Shown here: positions 36,623-45,528 of the stretch, one piece after another
Position numbering within the stretch: position 1 is the stretch's first letter
Layout of the letters: the number at the start of each line of letters is the position of its first letter
Assembly: GCA_015060045.1 (NCBI GenBank)
Contig: SUZH01000003.1
Span: forward strand, 167,865 to 231,864
Origin: Rikenellaceae bacterium
GTDB lineage: Bacteria; Bacteroidota; Bacteroidia; Bacteroidales; Rikenellaceae
Reading direction: 5' to 3'
Length of the DNA: 64,000 bases
Notes under the pieces: generated by a model
What the model saw: only the letters and a program-made list of their open reading frames with translations
Told to the model about the DNA's origin: nothing
The model's database searches: none
Made by a program: the position numbers and the translations under genes

Positions 36623-37822
36623 TTATTCTTCAATTCCTAACTCTTTAATTTTACGATAGAGCGTCCGCTCGGAGATAAACAGATCGGCAGCAGCATCCTT
36701 GCGACGGCCATTGTTGCGACGCAATGCCCGCACAATCTCCTCGCGCTGCACATCGGCCTTGGTGCGCTGTCGGGGCTCCTCCTCCACCTCTTCGGTCTCG
36801 GCAAACCCCTCCTCGAAAGGCTCTTCGTAGTGCGGCTTGACGCTCGGCAGCAGCGCCTTGATATCGCTCGCTCGCTCCATCGGGGCTCCTCCAGTGCGGT
36901 GCATCAACTCCGTCACCATCCGTTTCAGATCGCCGATCTCGGAGCGCATATCGAAGAGTAACTTATAGAGCAGCTCACGCTCATTTGCGAAGTCGTTAGC
37001 CGATCCCGTCGAGGTATGCATCGTCATCGGCTTGGTGTGCACCTCTGGCAGGTACTTTGCCAGCACGTCGGCCGTAATCGTGCGTACCGGTTCGATGGCC
37101 GAGATCTGCTCCGCCACGTTCTTCAACTGACGGATGTTCCCTCGCCAATAGTAGTTCATCAGCATCTCGCGCGCCGAATCATCCAGCACGATCGAAGGCA
37201 TGCGATACTGCACCGCCACATCGGCCGCGAACTTACGGAACAGGAGCGGAATATCTCGTTTACGCTCACGCAAGGCAGGTACCGCAATGGGCACCGTCGC
37301 CAGGCGGTAGTAGAGGTCCTCGCGGAAACGTCCCTCCAAAATTGCCTGCTGCAACTGCACATTCGTAGCCGCCACAACACGCACGTCGGTCTTCTGTACC
37401 TTCGACGAGCCGACACGGATATATTCACCCGACTGCAACACACGTAGCAGACGTGCCTGGGTCGCCAGCGGCAACTCAGCCACCTCGTCCAGGAAAATCG
37501 TACCACCGTTCGCCTCCTCAAAGTAACCCTTGCGTGCCTCCACAGCGCCCGTAAAGGCACCCTTTTCGTGGCCGAAGAGTTCCGAATCGATCGTACCTTC
37601 GGGGATTGCGGCACAGTTTACGGCGATGTATTTATTGTGTTTACGGGCTGAATAGGTGTGTATCACCTGCGGAAAAACCTCCTTACCCACACCACTCTCA
37701 CCGGTCACAAGCACCGTAAGATCCGTGGGGGCTACCCGCAAGGCAACCTCCAAGGCCCGATCCAGCAACTCGGAGGTTCCGATGATGCCGAAACGTTGTT
37801 TGATTGTGGTAATTTCCGTCAT
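36623..37822 (-). CDS. Sigma-54-dependent transcriptional activator
   Basis: A 399-residue protein with no N-terminal receiver or sensor domain. The AAA+ sigma-54-interaction domain starts almost at once (FGIIGTSELLDRALEVALRV). Walker A is GESGVGKE near residue 40, the sigma-54-contacting loop is EKGAFTGAVEARKG near 90, and Walker B is GTIFLDEVAELPL. The C-terminal Fis-type helix-turn-helix is REEIVRALRRNNGRRKDAAADLFISERTLYRKIKEL. It would activate promoters read by RpoN, so it may be controlled by expression or partner binding. It sits 15 bases after the HU-CCDC81 gene and 6 bases before lptE, an order that recurs in Bacteroidota. Targets are unknown. Confidence 0.92.
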   Translation of the reverse strand: MTEITTIKQRFGIIGTSELLDRALEVALRVAPTDLTVLVTGESGVGKEVFPQVIHTYSARKHNKYIAVNCAAIPEGTIDSELFGHEKGAFTGAVEARKGYFEEANGGTIFLDEVAELPLATQARLLRVLQSGEYIRVGSSKVQKTDVRVVAATNVQLQQAILEGRFREDLYYRLATVPIAVPALRERKRDIPLLFRKFAADVAVQYRMPSIVLDDSAREMLMNYYWRGNIRQLKNVAEQISAIEPVRTITADVLAKYLPEVHTKPMTMHTSTGSANDFANERELLYKLLFDMRSEIGDLKRMVTELMHRTGGAPMERASDIKALLPSVKPHYEEPFEEGFAETEEVEEEPRQRTKADVQREEIVRALRRNNGRRKDAAADLFISERTLYRKIKELGIEE

Positions 37823-37837
37823 GCTAATCTTCCTTTC

Positions 37838-38620
37838 TTACTCCTCCGTTGCAGCCTCGATCATCATCTCATCCACCACCTCGATCGGCTCTTCGTCACC
37901 ACTATCCATAGCATCGCTATACAAGCCGAAAGCGATCGCCAACAAGGCGATTACGGCTGCCGCGATCGCTACCAACAGGAAACGATCGGGCTGCTTTTTG
38001 CCCTGCTTCGTAGGACGCGGACGACGCGCAGCTGTCGGACGCACCGGGCGCTCTGGACGCTGTTTACGTACCGGCTGGGGCTCCTCATCGAGCAGTTCCT
38101 CCTCGGCAATCTCCTCGATCTCCTCCTCCGATTCGTCATCCATATCCTCATCGGCCACGGCTGCCCACACAGGCTGCTGCGGCTCGAGCGGACGCTGCTC
38201 GACCACATCGACCGTCTTCTGCTCGGCATGGCGCGCCTCGGGACGCACCTTCTCGATCAGATCGGGAATGATATCAATCGGTGCTTCGGGAACCACCTTC
38301 AGGCGCGGATGGTGCTCAAAGAGAATCGTTCCGTTCTTTCCGGGCAGGAATTCACCGAAGTCCGAGAGGTAGAAGCGTTCCCCCTGCTCCACGGCATGGC
38401 GCACCTCATACACGAAACGATCGATTTCGCCGCGAGCTGCCACATCGCTCATCCCCTTTTCGACCAGCAGGCCGTGCAACACACCGTCGTCACGACGAAG
38501 CAGTTCGGAAAAGACCACACCGCGCGGCTCCTCCTTCACGAGGAACGCACCCAGCTGGGGCACCACCAAACGTTTGTGGGTTTCGAGATATTGTTCGATG
38601 AGTTGAATCAACACAGTCAT
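37838..38620 (-). CDS. HU-CCDC81 domain protein with a membrane segment
   Basis: A 260-residue protein. Residues 1-105 match the bacterial HU-CCDC81 fold: LIEQYLETHKRLVVPQLGAFLV, then GLLVEKGMSDVAARGEIDRFVYEVRHAVEQGERFYLSDFGEFLPG. A long acidic linker (DEDMDDESEEEIEEIAEEELLDEE) and a basic stretch (RPTAARRPRPTKQGKKQPDR) lead to one membrane helix at about 215-235. Many Bacteroidota relatives then carry a periplasmic SPOR domain; here there are only about 20 acidic residues. The family may link DNA or divisome to the envelope; this is an inference. It heads the cluster to secG and has its own promoter. Confidence 0.8.
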   Translation of the reverse strand: MTVLIQLIEQYLETHKRLVVPQLGAFLVKEEPRGVVFSELLRRDDGVLHGLLVEKGMSDVAARGEIDRFVYEVRHAVEQGERFYLSDFGEFLPGKNGTILFEHHPRLKVVPEAPIDIIPDLIEKVRPEARHAEQKTVDVVEQRPLEPQQPVWAAVADEDMDDESEEEIEEIAEEELLDEEPQPVRKQRPERPVRPTAARRPRPTKQGKKQPDRFLLVAIAAAVIALLAIAFGLYSDAMDSGDEEPIEVVDEMMIEAATEE

Positions 38621-38645
38621 TGTTATTTATCGAGTTTTCAGGCCT

Positions 38646-38676
38646 CAAAATTACCCATTTTCGGCAAAAAAAACAA
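38646..38676 (-). promoter_or_regulatory. HU-CCDC81 cluster promoter
   Basis: On the minus strand: TTG (38674-38676), a 20-base spacer, and TAATTTTG (38646-38653). The start codon is 25 bases further on. Confidence 0.5.
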
Positions 38677-38848
38677 GATTCGCGCACCTATTTTCAAAAT
38701 AATAGAGCGAAGTGTTGCTTTTCTCATTTTTATTCACCTAATTTGCATCGTCGTTTTTCGACAAATCCGATCGAGCTACTTTGGCATAAATTTTCCAATG
38801 TAATCGAGTTAGATTTATTTTTCATTCAAAAACCGCCCTTTTCGGATC

Positions 38849-40243
38849 ATGAAAGACAAGTACATCGACCTGATTGAACAGACATTCGACTTCCCCCAAG
38901 ACGAGTTCTCGGTGCAGGACGGCGAATTGCAATTCTACGACATTCCTTTGATGGAGCTGATCAAGCAGTACGGTACGCCGCTCAAAATTACCTACCTGCC
39001 TAAGATCTCGCAACAGATCAATCGTGCCAAGCGAATGTTCAACGTGGCTATGGCCAAAGCCGACTACCGCGGCTCGTATAACTATTGCTATTGTACCAAG
39101 TCAAGCCACTTCTCGTTCGTGCTGGAGGAGGCGATGAAAAACGACATCCACCTCGAGACCTCGTCGGCGTACGACATCCACATCATCAAGGCGCTCTACG
39201 ACGGCGGCATCCTGGACAAGGATCGCTACATCATCTGCAACGGCTTCAAGCGTCCGCAGTATGTCGAGGGTATCGCCGAGCTCCTGAACGAGGGTTTCGA
39301 GAATACGATTCCGGTCATCGACAACAAGGAGGAGATCGATCTGTTTGACGACGCGGTAACGAAGAAGTGCAAGGTGGGTATCCGCATCGCCTGCGAGGAG
39401 GAGCCGAAGTTTGACTTCTACACCTCGCGCCTCGGTATTCGCTACAACGACATCGTCGATTTCTACAAGGCCAAGATTAAGTCGAGCAAGAAGTTCCAGC
39501 TCAAGATGCTCCACTTCTTCATCAACACGGGCATCCGCGATACGGCCTACTATTGGAACGAGTTGTCGAAGTGCATGAATGTGTACTGCGAACTGAAGCA
39601 GATCTGCCCCGAGCTGGACAGCCTCAACATCGGTGGCGGTTTCCCGGTCAAGAACTCGCTCGACTTCAACTACGACTACGAGTACCTTACGGAGGAGATC
39701 ATCGCCCAGATCAAGAACATCTGCCAGCGCAACGACGTCGAGGAGCCCAACATCTTCACCGAGTTCGGTTCATTCACCGTGGGTGAGAGTGGCGCGGCCC
39801 TCTACTCGATCGTGAACCAGAAGCAGCAGAACGACCGCGAGAACTGGTACATGATCGATTCGTCGTTCATCACTACGCTGCCCGACACGTGGGGTATCAA
39901 CCAGCGCTTCATCATGCTCCCGATCAACAACTGGGACAAGGAGTACCAGCGTGTCTTCCTGGGTGGCCTGACGTGCGACTCGGAGGATTTCTACAACGCC
40001 GAGGTACACACGAACGCGATCTTCCTGCCCAAACTCGAGAAGGGCAACACACAATATATCGGATTCTTCCACACGGGCGCCTATCAAGAGTCGTTAGGCG
40101 GTTTCGGCGGCATTCAGCACTGCCTGATCCCCGCTCCGAAACATGTGATCATCGACCGCGACAAGAGCGACAACGAGTACTACACCCGCCTTTTCGCCAA
40201 AGAGCAATCCTACCGCTCGATGCTTAGGATTTTGGGATATTAG
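38849..40243 (+). CDS. PLP-dependent decarboxylase, probable arginine decarboxylase
   Basis: A 464-residue fold-type III enzyme (alanine-racemase-like barrel plus beta domain). The PLP lysine is Lys84 in YCYCTKSSHFSFVLEEA. Barrel motifs include SAYDIHIIKALYDGG, FFINTGIRDTAYYWNELSK and LNIGGGFPVKNSLDF, which carries the phosphate-binding glycines. The substrate-site Cys-Asp motif is GGLTCDSEDFYN near 374, and GAYQESLGGFGGIQHCLIP near the end resembles biosynthetic arginine decarboxylase SpeA. The protein lacks the extra inserted domains of E. coli SpeA (about 630 residues), as in the short Bacteroidota form. Carboxynorspermidine or diaminopimelate decarboxylase are the alternatives; the GAYQE motif favours arginine. 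It would feed agmatine/spermidine synthesis. Confidence 0.78.
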   Translation: MKDKYIDLIEQTFDFPQDEFSVQDGELQFYDIPLMELIKQYGTPLKITYLPKISQQINRAKRMFNVAMAKADYRGSYNYCYCTKSSHFSFVLEEAMKNDIHLETSSAYDIHIIKALYDGGILDKDRYIICNGFKRPQYVEGIAELLNEGFENTIPVIDNKEEIDLFDDAVTKKCKVGIRIACEEEPKFDFYTSRLGIRYNDIVDFYKAKIKSSKKFQLKMLHFFINTGIRDTAYYWNELSKCMNVYCELKQICPELDSLNIGGGFPVKNSLDFNYDYEYLTEEIIAQIKNICQRNDVEEPNIFTEFGSFTVGESGAALYSIVNQKQQNDRENWYMIDSSFITTLPDTWGINQRFIMLPINNWDKEYQRVFLGGLTCDSEDFYNAEVHTNAIFLPKLEKGNTQYIGFFHTGAYQESLGGFGGIQHCLIPAPKHVIIDRDKSDNEYYTRLFAKEQSYRSMLRILGY

Positions 40244-40260
40244 TCAATGCTTTATAACCA

Positions 40261-40294
40261 AACAAAAGCCTACCGAAACTGGTAGGCTTTTGTT
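40261..40294. terminator. Bidirectional terminator after the decarboxylase gene
   Basis: AACAAAAGCCTACC and GGTAGGCTTTTGTT form a perfect 14-bp stem with loop GAAACT. It ends the decarboxylase gene and, read leftwards, the AT-rich minus-strand pair. Confidence 0.85.
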
Positions 40295-40295
40295 A

Positions 40296-40877
40296 TCAAC
40301 ATGATTGTCGACTATGTTTTTGATGACGACGATCAAATGTTTGAGTTAGCAATCTATGCTTCCTGCACACCCTCTCACAATCTTCCGTATCGCCTCGTAG
40401 ACAAGACTTATATATACAAAGGAAATCCTCAATTTGAGTCGGTTCCAACACCTCAAAAGCAGCAAACCTTGCCACGAACACCTCTTTTAGGACTTTCTTC
40501 CCTTTAATTCCTATAGCAGCTGCACCTTCAGCTGTTCCCGCGTGCAAATAGACGTATTGGGGATACAGATTGCACTCACAACCAATGCATGTTGCAGTAT
40601 CATACTTTGACAATTCACCGATACCAGCAACCTGAATCTTACCAACTTCTCGCCACAATTCGTCAAAGGATTTGCATTGTTTTAGATTCGCCATCTTATT
40701 TGCGATAGCTCTCTCCCATCGTCGACTAGCACTCTCCTCATACCCTGCATAGCTTTCTCTACGCAGTTTATGAACCAGTCGTCCCGTCCACGACCTATGC
40801 ATCACATTATACGCCGAAGCTGATTGCATGTACAATGCAATCCACTTTTTCATTTGCGCATCAGTTAATACGTCCAT
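40296..40877 (-). CDS. Unrecognised 193-residue protein next to the LRR lipoprotein
   Basis: I do not recognise this protein with confidence. It has no signal peptide. The N-terminal half is helical and basic (WTGRLVHKLRRESYAGYEESASRRWERA). The middle reads VAGIGELSKYDTATCIGCECNL then PQYVYLHAGTAEGAAAIG, which resembles helix-hairpin-helix-type DNA-binding segments. Six cysteines lie in the C-terminal half (C-x2-C-x-C, then C..C near IYKSCLRGDTEDCERVC). It ends in a basic tail (HRLLTQTFDRRHQKHSRQS). The ATG at 40877 begins one base after the LRR gene stop codon; an ATG at 40892 would overlap it and give 198 residues. AT-rich, like its neighbour. Confidence 0.6.
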   Translation of the reverse strand: MDVLTDAQMKKWIALYMQSASAYNVMHRSWTGRLVHKLRRESYAGYEESASRRWERAIANKMANLKQCKSFDELWREVGKIQVAGIGELSKYDTATCIGCECNLYPQYVYLHAGTAEGAAAIGIKGKKVLKEVFVARFAAFEVLEPTQIEDFLCIYKSCLRGDTEDCERVCRKHRLLTQTFDRRHQKHSRQSC

Positions 40878-40878
40878 C

Positions 40879-42951
40879 TTATTCAAAGTCATAGGGTGTA
40901 ATTATAGATTTATAAAAATACCAATTACCCTCAGCGGCATTATCCTCGTCCGTAGAACTCCAATTTTTCATATATCCATCATACGCTTGACGAGGAACGC
41001 AGATACCGCCAATATTATATTTGGAACCAAACGAGTTTTGCCATATTCGTGGTGACGTCATCGCCTTACAATAGAACGCCATATTTCTTCTATCTACTTC
41101 ATCTCCATATTGATCTTCGGCATAAAACACCAACTCACCTATTTCCGCCACTTTTTCACCAATTATCACTTCGTCAAGACGGGCACAATCATAAAATGCA
41201 AATTGGTCTATAAATCTCACACCATTCCCAATTTTGACACTAATCATATTTTGGCAATTATAGAACGCACGATCACCAATTCTAAACGCATCATCACCAA
41301 CAACAAGATCCCTAATACGATACCCTTCAAATATCCCCTCTCGGATTTCCGTTGTCCCCTTCTGATAAATAACACGAGAAGCAGGGACACTACAATTAAT
41401 TGTAAGTTTACTTATATAACCTTTAAATGCGTATTGTCCAATCGATCTTACATTTTTACCAATAGATATATGGTTTATATCACATTTATAAAAAGCAGAT
41501 TCTCCAATTTTGGTTACATCATCCCCTATGATAAGTGTATCGAATCTAGCGCCTTGACAAAAACCAATCGTATTATCCCACACATCAGTTTCCGCATCCG
41601 GAATATTGAAATTCATAGTTATTTCCTTTGTATAACCTTCGAAGGTATCAGTCTCAATGTCCGTTATACCTTTTCCGATCACCACTTTCGTCAGCCCAGA
41701 CCCATAGAAAATTTTGCTTCCAAGACTCGAAACATTATCTGGAATAGTAACATTATCCAACTTAACACAATCGCTAAAGGCAGTATCTCCAATCCACTTA
41801 ACCCCACTACCAATACTTAAGCTTGTCAAGCTGGCACATTGATCTAATGTTTCACTACTAATAGAGGTAATTCCATTTCCAAGAGCAAGGCTTGTTAGAT
41901 TCATACAATCAGAAAAAGCGCTACTTCCAAGACTTGTAACACTATCCGGGATAGTAAGGCTTACCAAGCTAGAACATCCACTAAAAGCATACGCACCTAT
42001 TGATTGAAGACCATCAGGCATTGCAAGGCTTGCCAAGCTAGAACATCCACTAAAAGCATACGCACCTATTGATTGAAGGCTGTCAGGCAATGTAAGACTT
42101 GCCAAGCTAGAACAGGAACAAAAAGCATACGCACCTATTGATTGAAGACCATCAGGCATTGCAAGGCTTGCAATGCTGTTACAGTCCTTAAATGCGCTAT
42201 TTTTAATAGAGGCCACACTCTTAGGCAGTACTATTCCAATTAGCCCACTGCACCCCTCAAACGCCGACTGACTAACACTGTTTAGTTTTGAGGGCAGAAG
42301 GATATATTTTATACTCTTTTGATTCTTAAAGGCTTCATCAGGGATTATTGTCACATCAGCATTAAACGTAAGTTTACCAATGCCATTAGCATAGGTATTT
42401 GAAATTAAATACCCATTAAATCCAGGATTTGCCGTGAGATCGATAGGATATCCATATTGCGTAATATACAATATCTCGTTATTTGCGCAATTCCTCCCTT
42501 CTAATGGATTCCCTCCAGTATTTTCCGCTGCCTCTTGAGTAATTTTCACCACCTGTTTTTTATTGTTAAGTCCGTCCACAAATGTAATATTTGCAGTCCT
42601 ACTTTCCGAAAAGATATTCTCAAGAACCTTAAAAACGACCACCGTTGTTATTGATCTTGTATCAGCAAGTTGTATCCAATCACAAGCGGAAGCATCAATT
42701 TCAACACCCACATTAGACTTATCGACATCATGCAACAAAGTAAATTCAATTGAACCGCCATCGGCATTCATCATTGCGGTTTCGGGAGTAACAATAAATA
42801 CAGATTCAGACGGATTCTTACCATCGTCATCATCAGGCTTTGAAGGTGTTTCATTTGGAGTGTCTGGATTAGTAATTTCGTTATCACCTCCACAATTCGG
42901 CAATGCCATCAGCAAAGCCATCACAAGCGACAAACAAAATAGCTTTTTCAT
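40879..42951 (-). CDS. BspA-type leucine-rich-repeat lipoprotein with BACON-like domain
   Basis: A 690-residue surface lipoprotein. Signal and lipobox: FCLSLVMALLMALPNCGG. A Pro/Asp linker (NPDTPNETPSKPDDDDGKNPSES) is followed by a BACON-like carbohydrate- or mucin-associated domain at about 50-145 (VTPETAMMNADGGSIEFTLLHD ... VKITQEAAEN). From about 190 to 680 there are some twenty LRR_5 (BspA) units of about 23 residues, such as GLQSIGAYAFSGCSSLASL. Three units are nearly identical in DNA. BspA proteins bind host and bacterial surfaces and can vary in repeat number. The gene is far richer in A and T than its surroundings, a sign of horizontal origin. Confidence 0.92.
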   Translation of the reverse strand: MKKLFCLSLVMALLMALPNCGGDNEITNPDTPNETPSKPDDDDGKNPSESVFIVTPETAMMNADGGSIEFTLLHDVDKSNVGVEIDASACDWIQLADTRSITTVVVFKVLENIFSESRTANITFVDGLNNKKQVVKITQEAAENTGGNPLEGRNCANNEILYITQYGYPIDLTANPGFNGYLISNTYANGIGKLTFNADVTIIPDEAFKNQKSIKYILLPSKLNSVSQSAFEGCSGLIGIVLPKSVASIKNSAFKDCNSIASLAMPDGLQSIGAYAFCSCSSLASLTLPDSLQSIGAYAFSGCSSLASLAMPDGLQSIGAYAFSGCSSLVSLTIPDSVTSLGSSAFSDCMNLTSLALGNGITSISSETLDQCASLTSLSIGSGVKWIGDTAFSDCVKLDNVTIPDNVSSLGSKIFYGSGLTKVVIGKGITDIETDTFEGYTKEITMNFNIPDAETDVWDNTIGFCQGARFDTLIIGDDVTKIGESAFYKCDINHISIGKNVRSIGQYAFKGYISKLTINCSVPASRVIYQKGTTEIREGIFEGYRIRDLVVGDDAFRIGDRAFYNCQNMISVKIGNGVRFIDQFAFYDCARLDEVIIGEKVAEIGELVFYAEDQYGDEVDRRNMAFYCKAMTSPRIWQNSFGSKYNIGGICVPRQAYDGYMKNWSSTDEDNAAEGNWYFYKSIITPYDFE
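41950..42190 (-). repeat. 69-bp near-identical tandem repeats inside the LRR gene
   Basis: The word GCTAGAACA recurs at 41968, 42037 and 42106, exactly 69 bases apart, within three to four nearly identical units encoding 23-residue LRRs. Such repeats can slip and change copy number. Confidence 0.85.
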
Positions 42952-43375
42952 ATTTAGTTCATTTCTGCCGTTACGACTCCCCTATACGGCATATAAACAA
43001 AAAGAAAGTGTGGAGTCGTCCGTTTATCTATCAAGAGGCATTTGGCGTGGCCCGAATACAAATAAACAAAACCCCACACCGAATAGCGCACACAGGATGT
43101 ATGCCTATAAACGATGATGAGTGTTATTGCCTCCTTGTACTCTAAAAATCGCCAAATTTTCTTGATAAGGATTAGCGAAACACTTTCACTAAAAATATGT
43201 ACACGACCTTTTGGATCGCTTTACAAAATTAAGAACTATTTTCCAATTCCCCAACACTGCACCTAACTTTTCTTACGGACTACTGCACGAAAGCAGGCCG
43301 CTTTTTTTTGGTCCAAAGGTTGCTAAAGGGGACAAATGGTAATTAAAAGAAAACCGTTTTGTCCTCCGCGCATTA

Positions 43376-43411
43376 AGAATTCTACTCTTCGGAATTTTTA
43401 ATTCTTAATTC
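43376..43411. repeat. Dispersed AT-rich intergenic motif, copy 3
   Basis: Words GAATTCTACTC and TTTTTAATTCTTAATTC, ending just before the pfkA promoter box, much as copy 2 ends before the ileS promoter. Confidence 0.5.
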
Positions 43412-43418
43412 ATTTTCG

Positions 43419-43426
43419 TATCTTTG
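43419..43426 (+). promoter_or_regulatory. pfkA promoter -7 box
   Basis: TATCTTTG, 29 bases before the pfkA ATG; it is preceded by TTTTCG as at ileS (ATTCG). Confidence 0.55.
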
Positions 43427-43455
43427 GACGAAAATGTGCATATAAAGAAAAAAGT

Positions 43456-44436
43456 ATGGCAACCATTAAATGTATCGGTATATTGACCTCGGGCGGTGAT
43501 GCCCCGGGTATGAATGCGGCCATTCGTGCCGTGACGCGTAGCGCCATTTACCACGGCTTTAAGGTAAAGGGTATCATGCGCGGTTACAAAGGTTTAATAA
43601 CGAACGAGATTGTCAATTTCGACTCGCACAGCGTCTCGAACATCATCCAGCTCGGTGGCACGATTCTCAAGACGGCCCGCTGCAAGGAGTTCACGACACC
43701 CGAGGGTCGCAAGTTGGCCTATGAGAACATGAAGGCCGCCGGCATCGATGCGCTGGTCGTGATCGGTGGCGATGGTACGCTCACCGGCGCCAAGCTCTTC
43801 GCCGAGGAGTACGACGTGCCCATTATCGGCCTGCCGGGTACGATCGACCGCGACCTGGGCGGTACGGACCACACGATTGGTTACGACACGGCCCTCAACA
43901 CGATTCTCGACGCCATCGATAAGTTGCGCGACACCGCTTCGTCGCACGAGCGCCTCTTCTTCGTCGAGGTGATGGGCCACACGGCCGGTTACCTGGCACT
44001 CTACAGTGCCCTGGCTTCGGGTTCGGAGGCAGCGATCATCCCCGAGATGGAGACCGAGGTGGACCAGCTGGGTGAGCTGATCAACCACGGCTTCCGCAAG
44101 AGCAAGAACTCGGCTATTGTCATCGTAGCCGAGAATCCCGAGACGGGCGGTGCTACGGCGCTGGCCGAGCGCGTCAAGAAGGAGTTCCCCGAGTTCGACG
44201 CCCGCGTCACGATTCTGGGCCACATTCAGCGTGGCGGTTCACCCTCGGCACGCGACCGCATCCTCGCCTCGCGCATGGGTGACGCAGCCGTAGAGGCCCT
44301 CATGGAGGGTCAGCGCAACGTGATGATCGGCATCCAGAATGGCCAAATCACCTACGTTCCCATCGCCAAGGCACTCCAAAAGCGGAAGCACATCGTGCGC
44401 GAACACCTGGAGTTGGTCAAGATTCTTTCGATTTAA
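43456..44436 (+). CDS. pfkA: ATP-dependent 6-phosphofructokinase
   Basis: A 326-residue PfkA. ATP site: [17 protein letters not shown] at residue 10 and [12 protein letters not shown] near 104-115. Gly107 (in GGDG) and Gly128 (in LPGTID) mark an ATP enzyme; pyrophosphate enzymes have Asp and Lys there. Catalytic aspartates 131 and 133 lie in [20 protein letters not shown]. The F6P-binding loop reads [15 protein letters not shown], with His where E. coli PfkA has Arg162, a notable variant. The end [21 protein letters not shown] is normal. It commits fructose-6-phosphate to glycolysis. A PfkB-family gene follows 28 bases later, probably in the same transcript. Confidence 0.95.
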   Translation: MATIKCIGILTSGGDAPGMNAAIRAVTRSAIYHGFKVKGIMRGYKGLITNEIVNFDSHSVSNIIQLGGTILKTARCKEFTTPEGRKLAYENMKAAGIDALVVIGGDGTLTGAKLFAEEYDVPIIGLPGTIDRDLGGTDHTIGYDTALNTILDAIDKLRDTASSHERLFFVEVMGHTAGYLALYSALASGSEAAIIPEMETEVDQLGELINHGFRKSKNSAIVIVAENPETGGATALAERVKKEFPEFDARVTILGHIQRGGSPSARDRILASRMGDAAVEALMEGQRNVMIGIQNGQITYVPIAKALQKRKHIVREHLELVKILSI

Positions 44437-44464
44437 CACCCCGTAAACGACAACCTAAACCTAA

Positions 44465-45466
44465 ATGAAACGTGTAATCGGCATTGGAAATGCCTTGACC
44501 GACATGTTGGTCAACCTCAAGACAGATGCTGTTTTAGGCCAATTTCACCTGGCCAAAGGCTCGATGAGCCTTGTGGACACCACGCTGCAAACCGAAATTT
44601 CGAAATCCGTAGCCGGACTCCCCTACTCGCTCTCACTGGGCGGATCGGCCGGCAACACGATCCGAGCCATGGCTCGCCTCGGCACGGAGGTCGGCTTTAT
44701 CGGCAAAGTGGGCGAAGACACGACGGGCGACTTCTACATCCAGGCGCTCAACAACCTGAACATCGAGCCGGTGATCTTCCGCGGTACGGAGAAGTCGGGC
44801 AAATGCGTATCGCTCGTCTCGGCCGATGGTGAGCGCACGCTGGTGACCCACCTCGGCGCAGCGCTGGAGTTGGAGGCTGAGGAGATTGAGCCCTCGATTT
44901 TCGAGGGTTACGATTGCCTCTATGTCGAGGGTTACCTGGTGCAGAATCACGAGCTGATCGAGAAGGCGGCTGCTACGGCCAAGCAGTGCGGCCTGAAGGT
45001 GGCGATCGACCTTGCTTCGTTCAACGTGGTGGCCGAGAATCTGGAGTTCCTGCGTTCGCTCGTCAAGGAGTACGTGGACATCGTCTTTGCCAACGAGGAT
45101 GAGGCCAAGACCTTCACCTGCGAGGGTGAGCCGGTCAATGCCTTGCAGCAGATTTCCGAGATGTGCGAATTGGCCGTTGTAAAGATTGGCACGAAGGGCG
45201 CCCTGATCAAGCAGGGCGACGAGGTGGTCCATGTCGGTATCATGGCAGCTGCCAAGCGCGTCGATACGACGGGTGCGGGCGACTTCTATGCTGCAGGCTT
45301 CATGTCCGGTCTGTACGAGGGGCTGACCCTGCGTCAGTGCGGCACGATCGGTGCCATCACGGCCGGTAAGGTTATCGAGGTGGTCGGTACGACCTTCGGC
45401 GAGGAGGCCTGGGAGGAGATCTTCCGCCTGGTGAATCGTGTCAAGACCGAGAAGTACCTCTTCTAA
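44465..45466 (+). CDS. PfkB-family kinase (adenosine-kinase-like)
   Basis: A 333-residue ribokinase-fold sugar or nucleoside kinase. PfkB signature 1 is SLGGSAGNTIRAMARLG near residue 58. Signature 2 is DTTGAGDFYAAGFMSGL near 268-284, with the catalytic Asp in GAGD. Segments KCVSLVSADGERTLVTHLGAA and IVFANEDEAKTFTCEGE match the adenosine-kinase/fructokinase branch found widely in Bacteroidota. Substrate cannot be fixed by eye: adenosine, ribose or fructose are possible. It is likely co-transcribed with pfkA and ends at a hairpin shared with a convergent GT9 gene. Confidence 0.85.
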   Translation: MKRVIGIGNALTDMLVNLKTDAVLGQFHLAKGSMSLVDTTLQTEISKSVAGLPYSLSLGGSAGNTIRAMARLGTEVGFIGKVGEDTTGDFYIQALNNLNIEPVIFRGTEKSGKCVSLVSADGERTLVTHLGAALELEAEEIEPSIFEGYDCLYVEGYLVQNHELIEKAAATAKQCGLKVAIDLASFNVVAENLEFLRSLVKEYVDIVFANEDEAKTFTCEGEPVNALQQISEMCELAVVKIGTKGALIKQGDEVVHVGIMAAAKRVDTTGAGDFYAAGFMSGLYEGLTLRQCGTIGAITAGKVIEVVGTTFGEEAWEEIFRLVNRVKTEKYLF

Positions 45467-45497
45467 AGGCGAAGGGTACACCCCATAAAAAAAAAGA

Positions 45498-45528
45498 AAA
45501 AGGTCGTCTATCGGACGACCTTTTCTAT
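45498..45528. terminator. Bidirectional terminator between the PfkB and GT9 genes
   Basis: AAAAGGTCGTC and GACGACCTTTT form an 11-bp perfect stem with loop TATCG. It overlaps the last codons of the convergent GT9 gene. Confidence 0.8.

Larger units (their letters stand above)
42952..43455. other. 504-base AT-rich gap with no gene seen
   Basis: No convincing open frame. It holds the leader side of the LRR gene, a run GGCCGCTTTTTTTT near 43298, an AT-rich dispersed motif at 43376-43411 and the pfkA promoter box. The left part shares the low GC of the LRR segment; composition recovers at pfkA. Confidence 0.5.

Noticed and set aside
41950..42190. Regular repeats that could suggest a CRISPR array
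   Set aside because: The units are directly tandem without spacers, in frame, and encode 23-residue LRRs.
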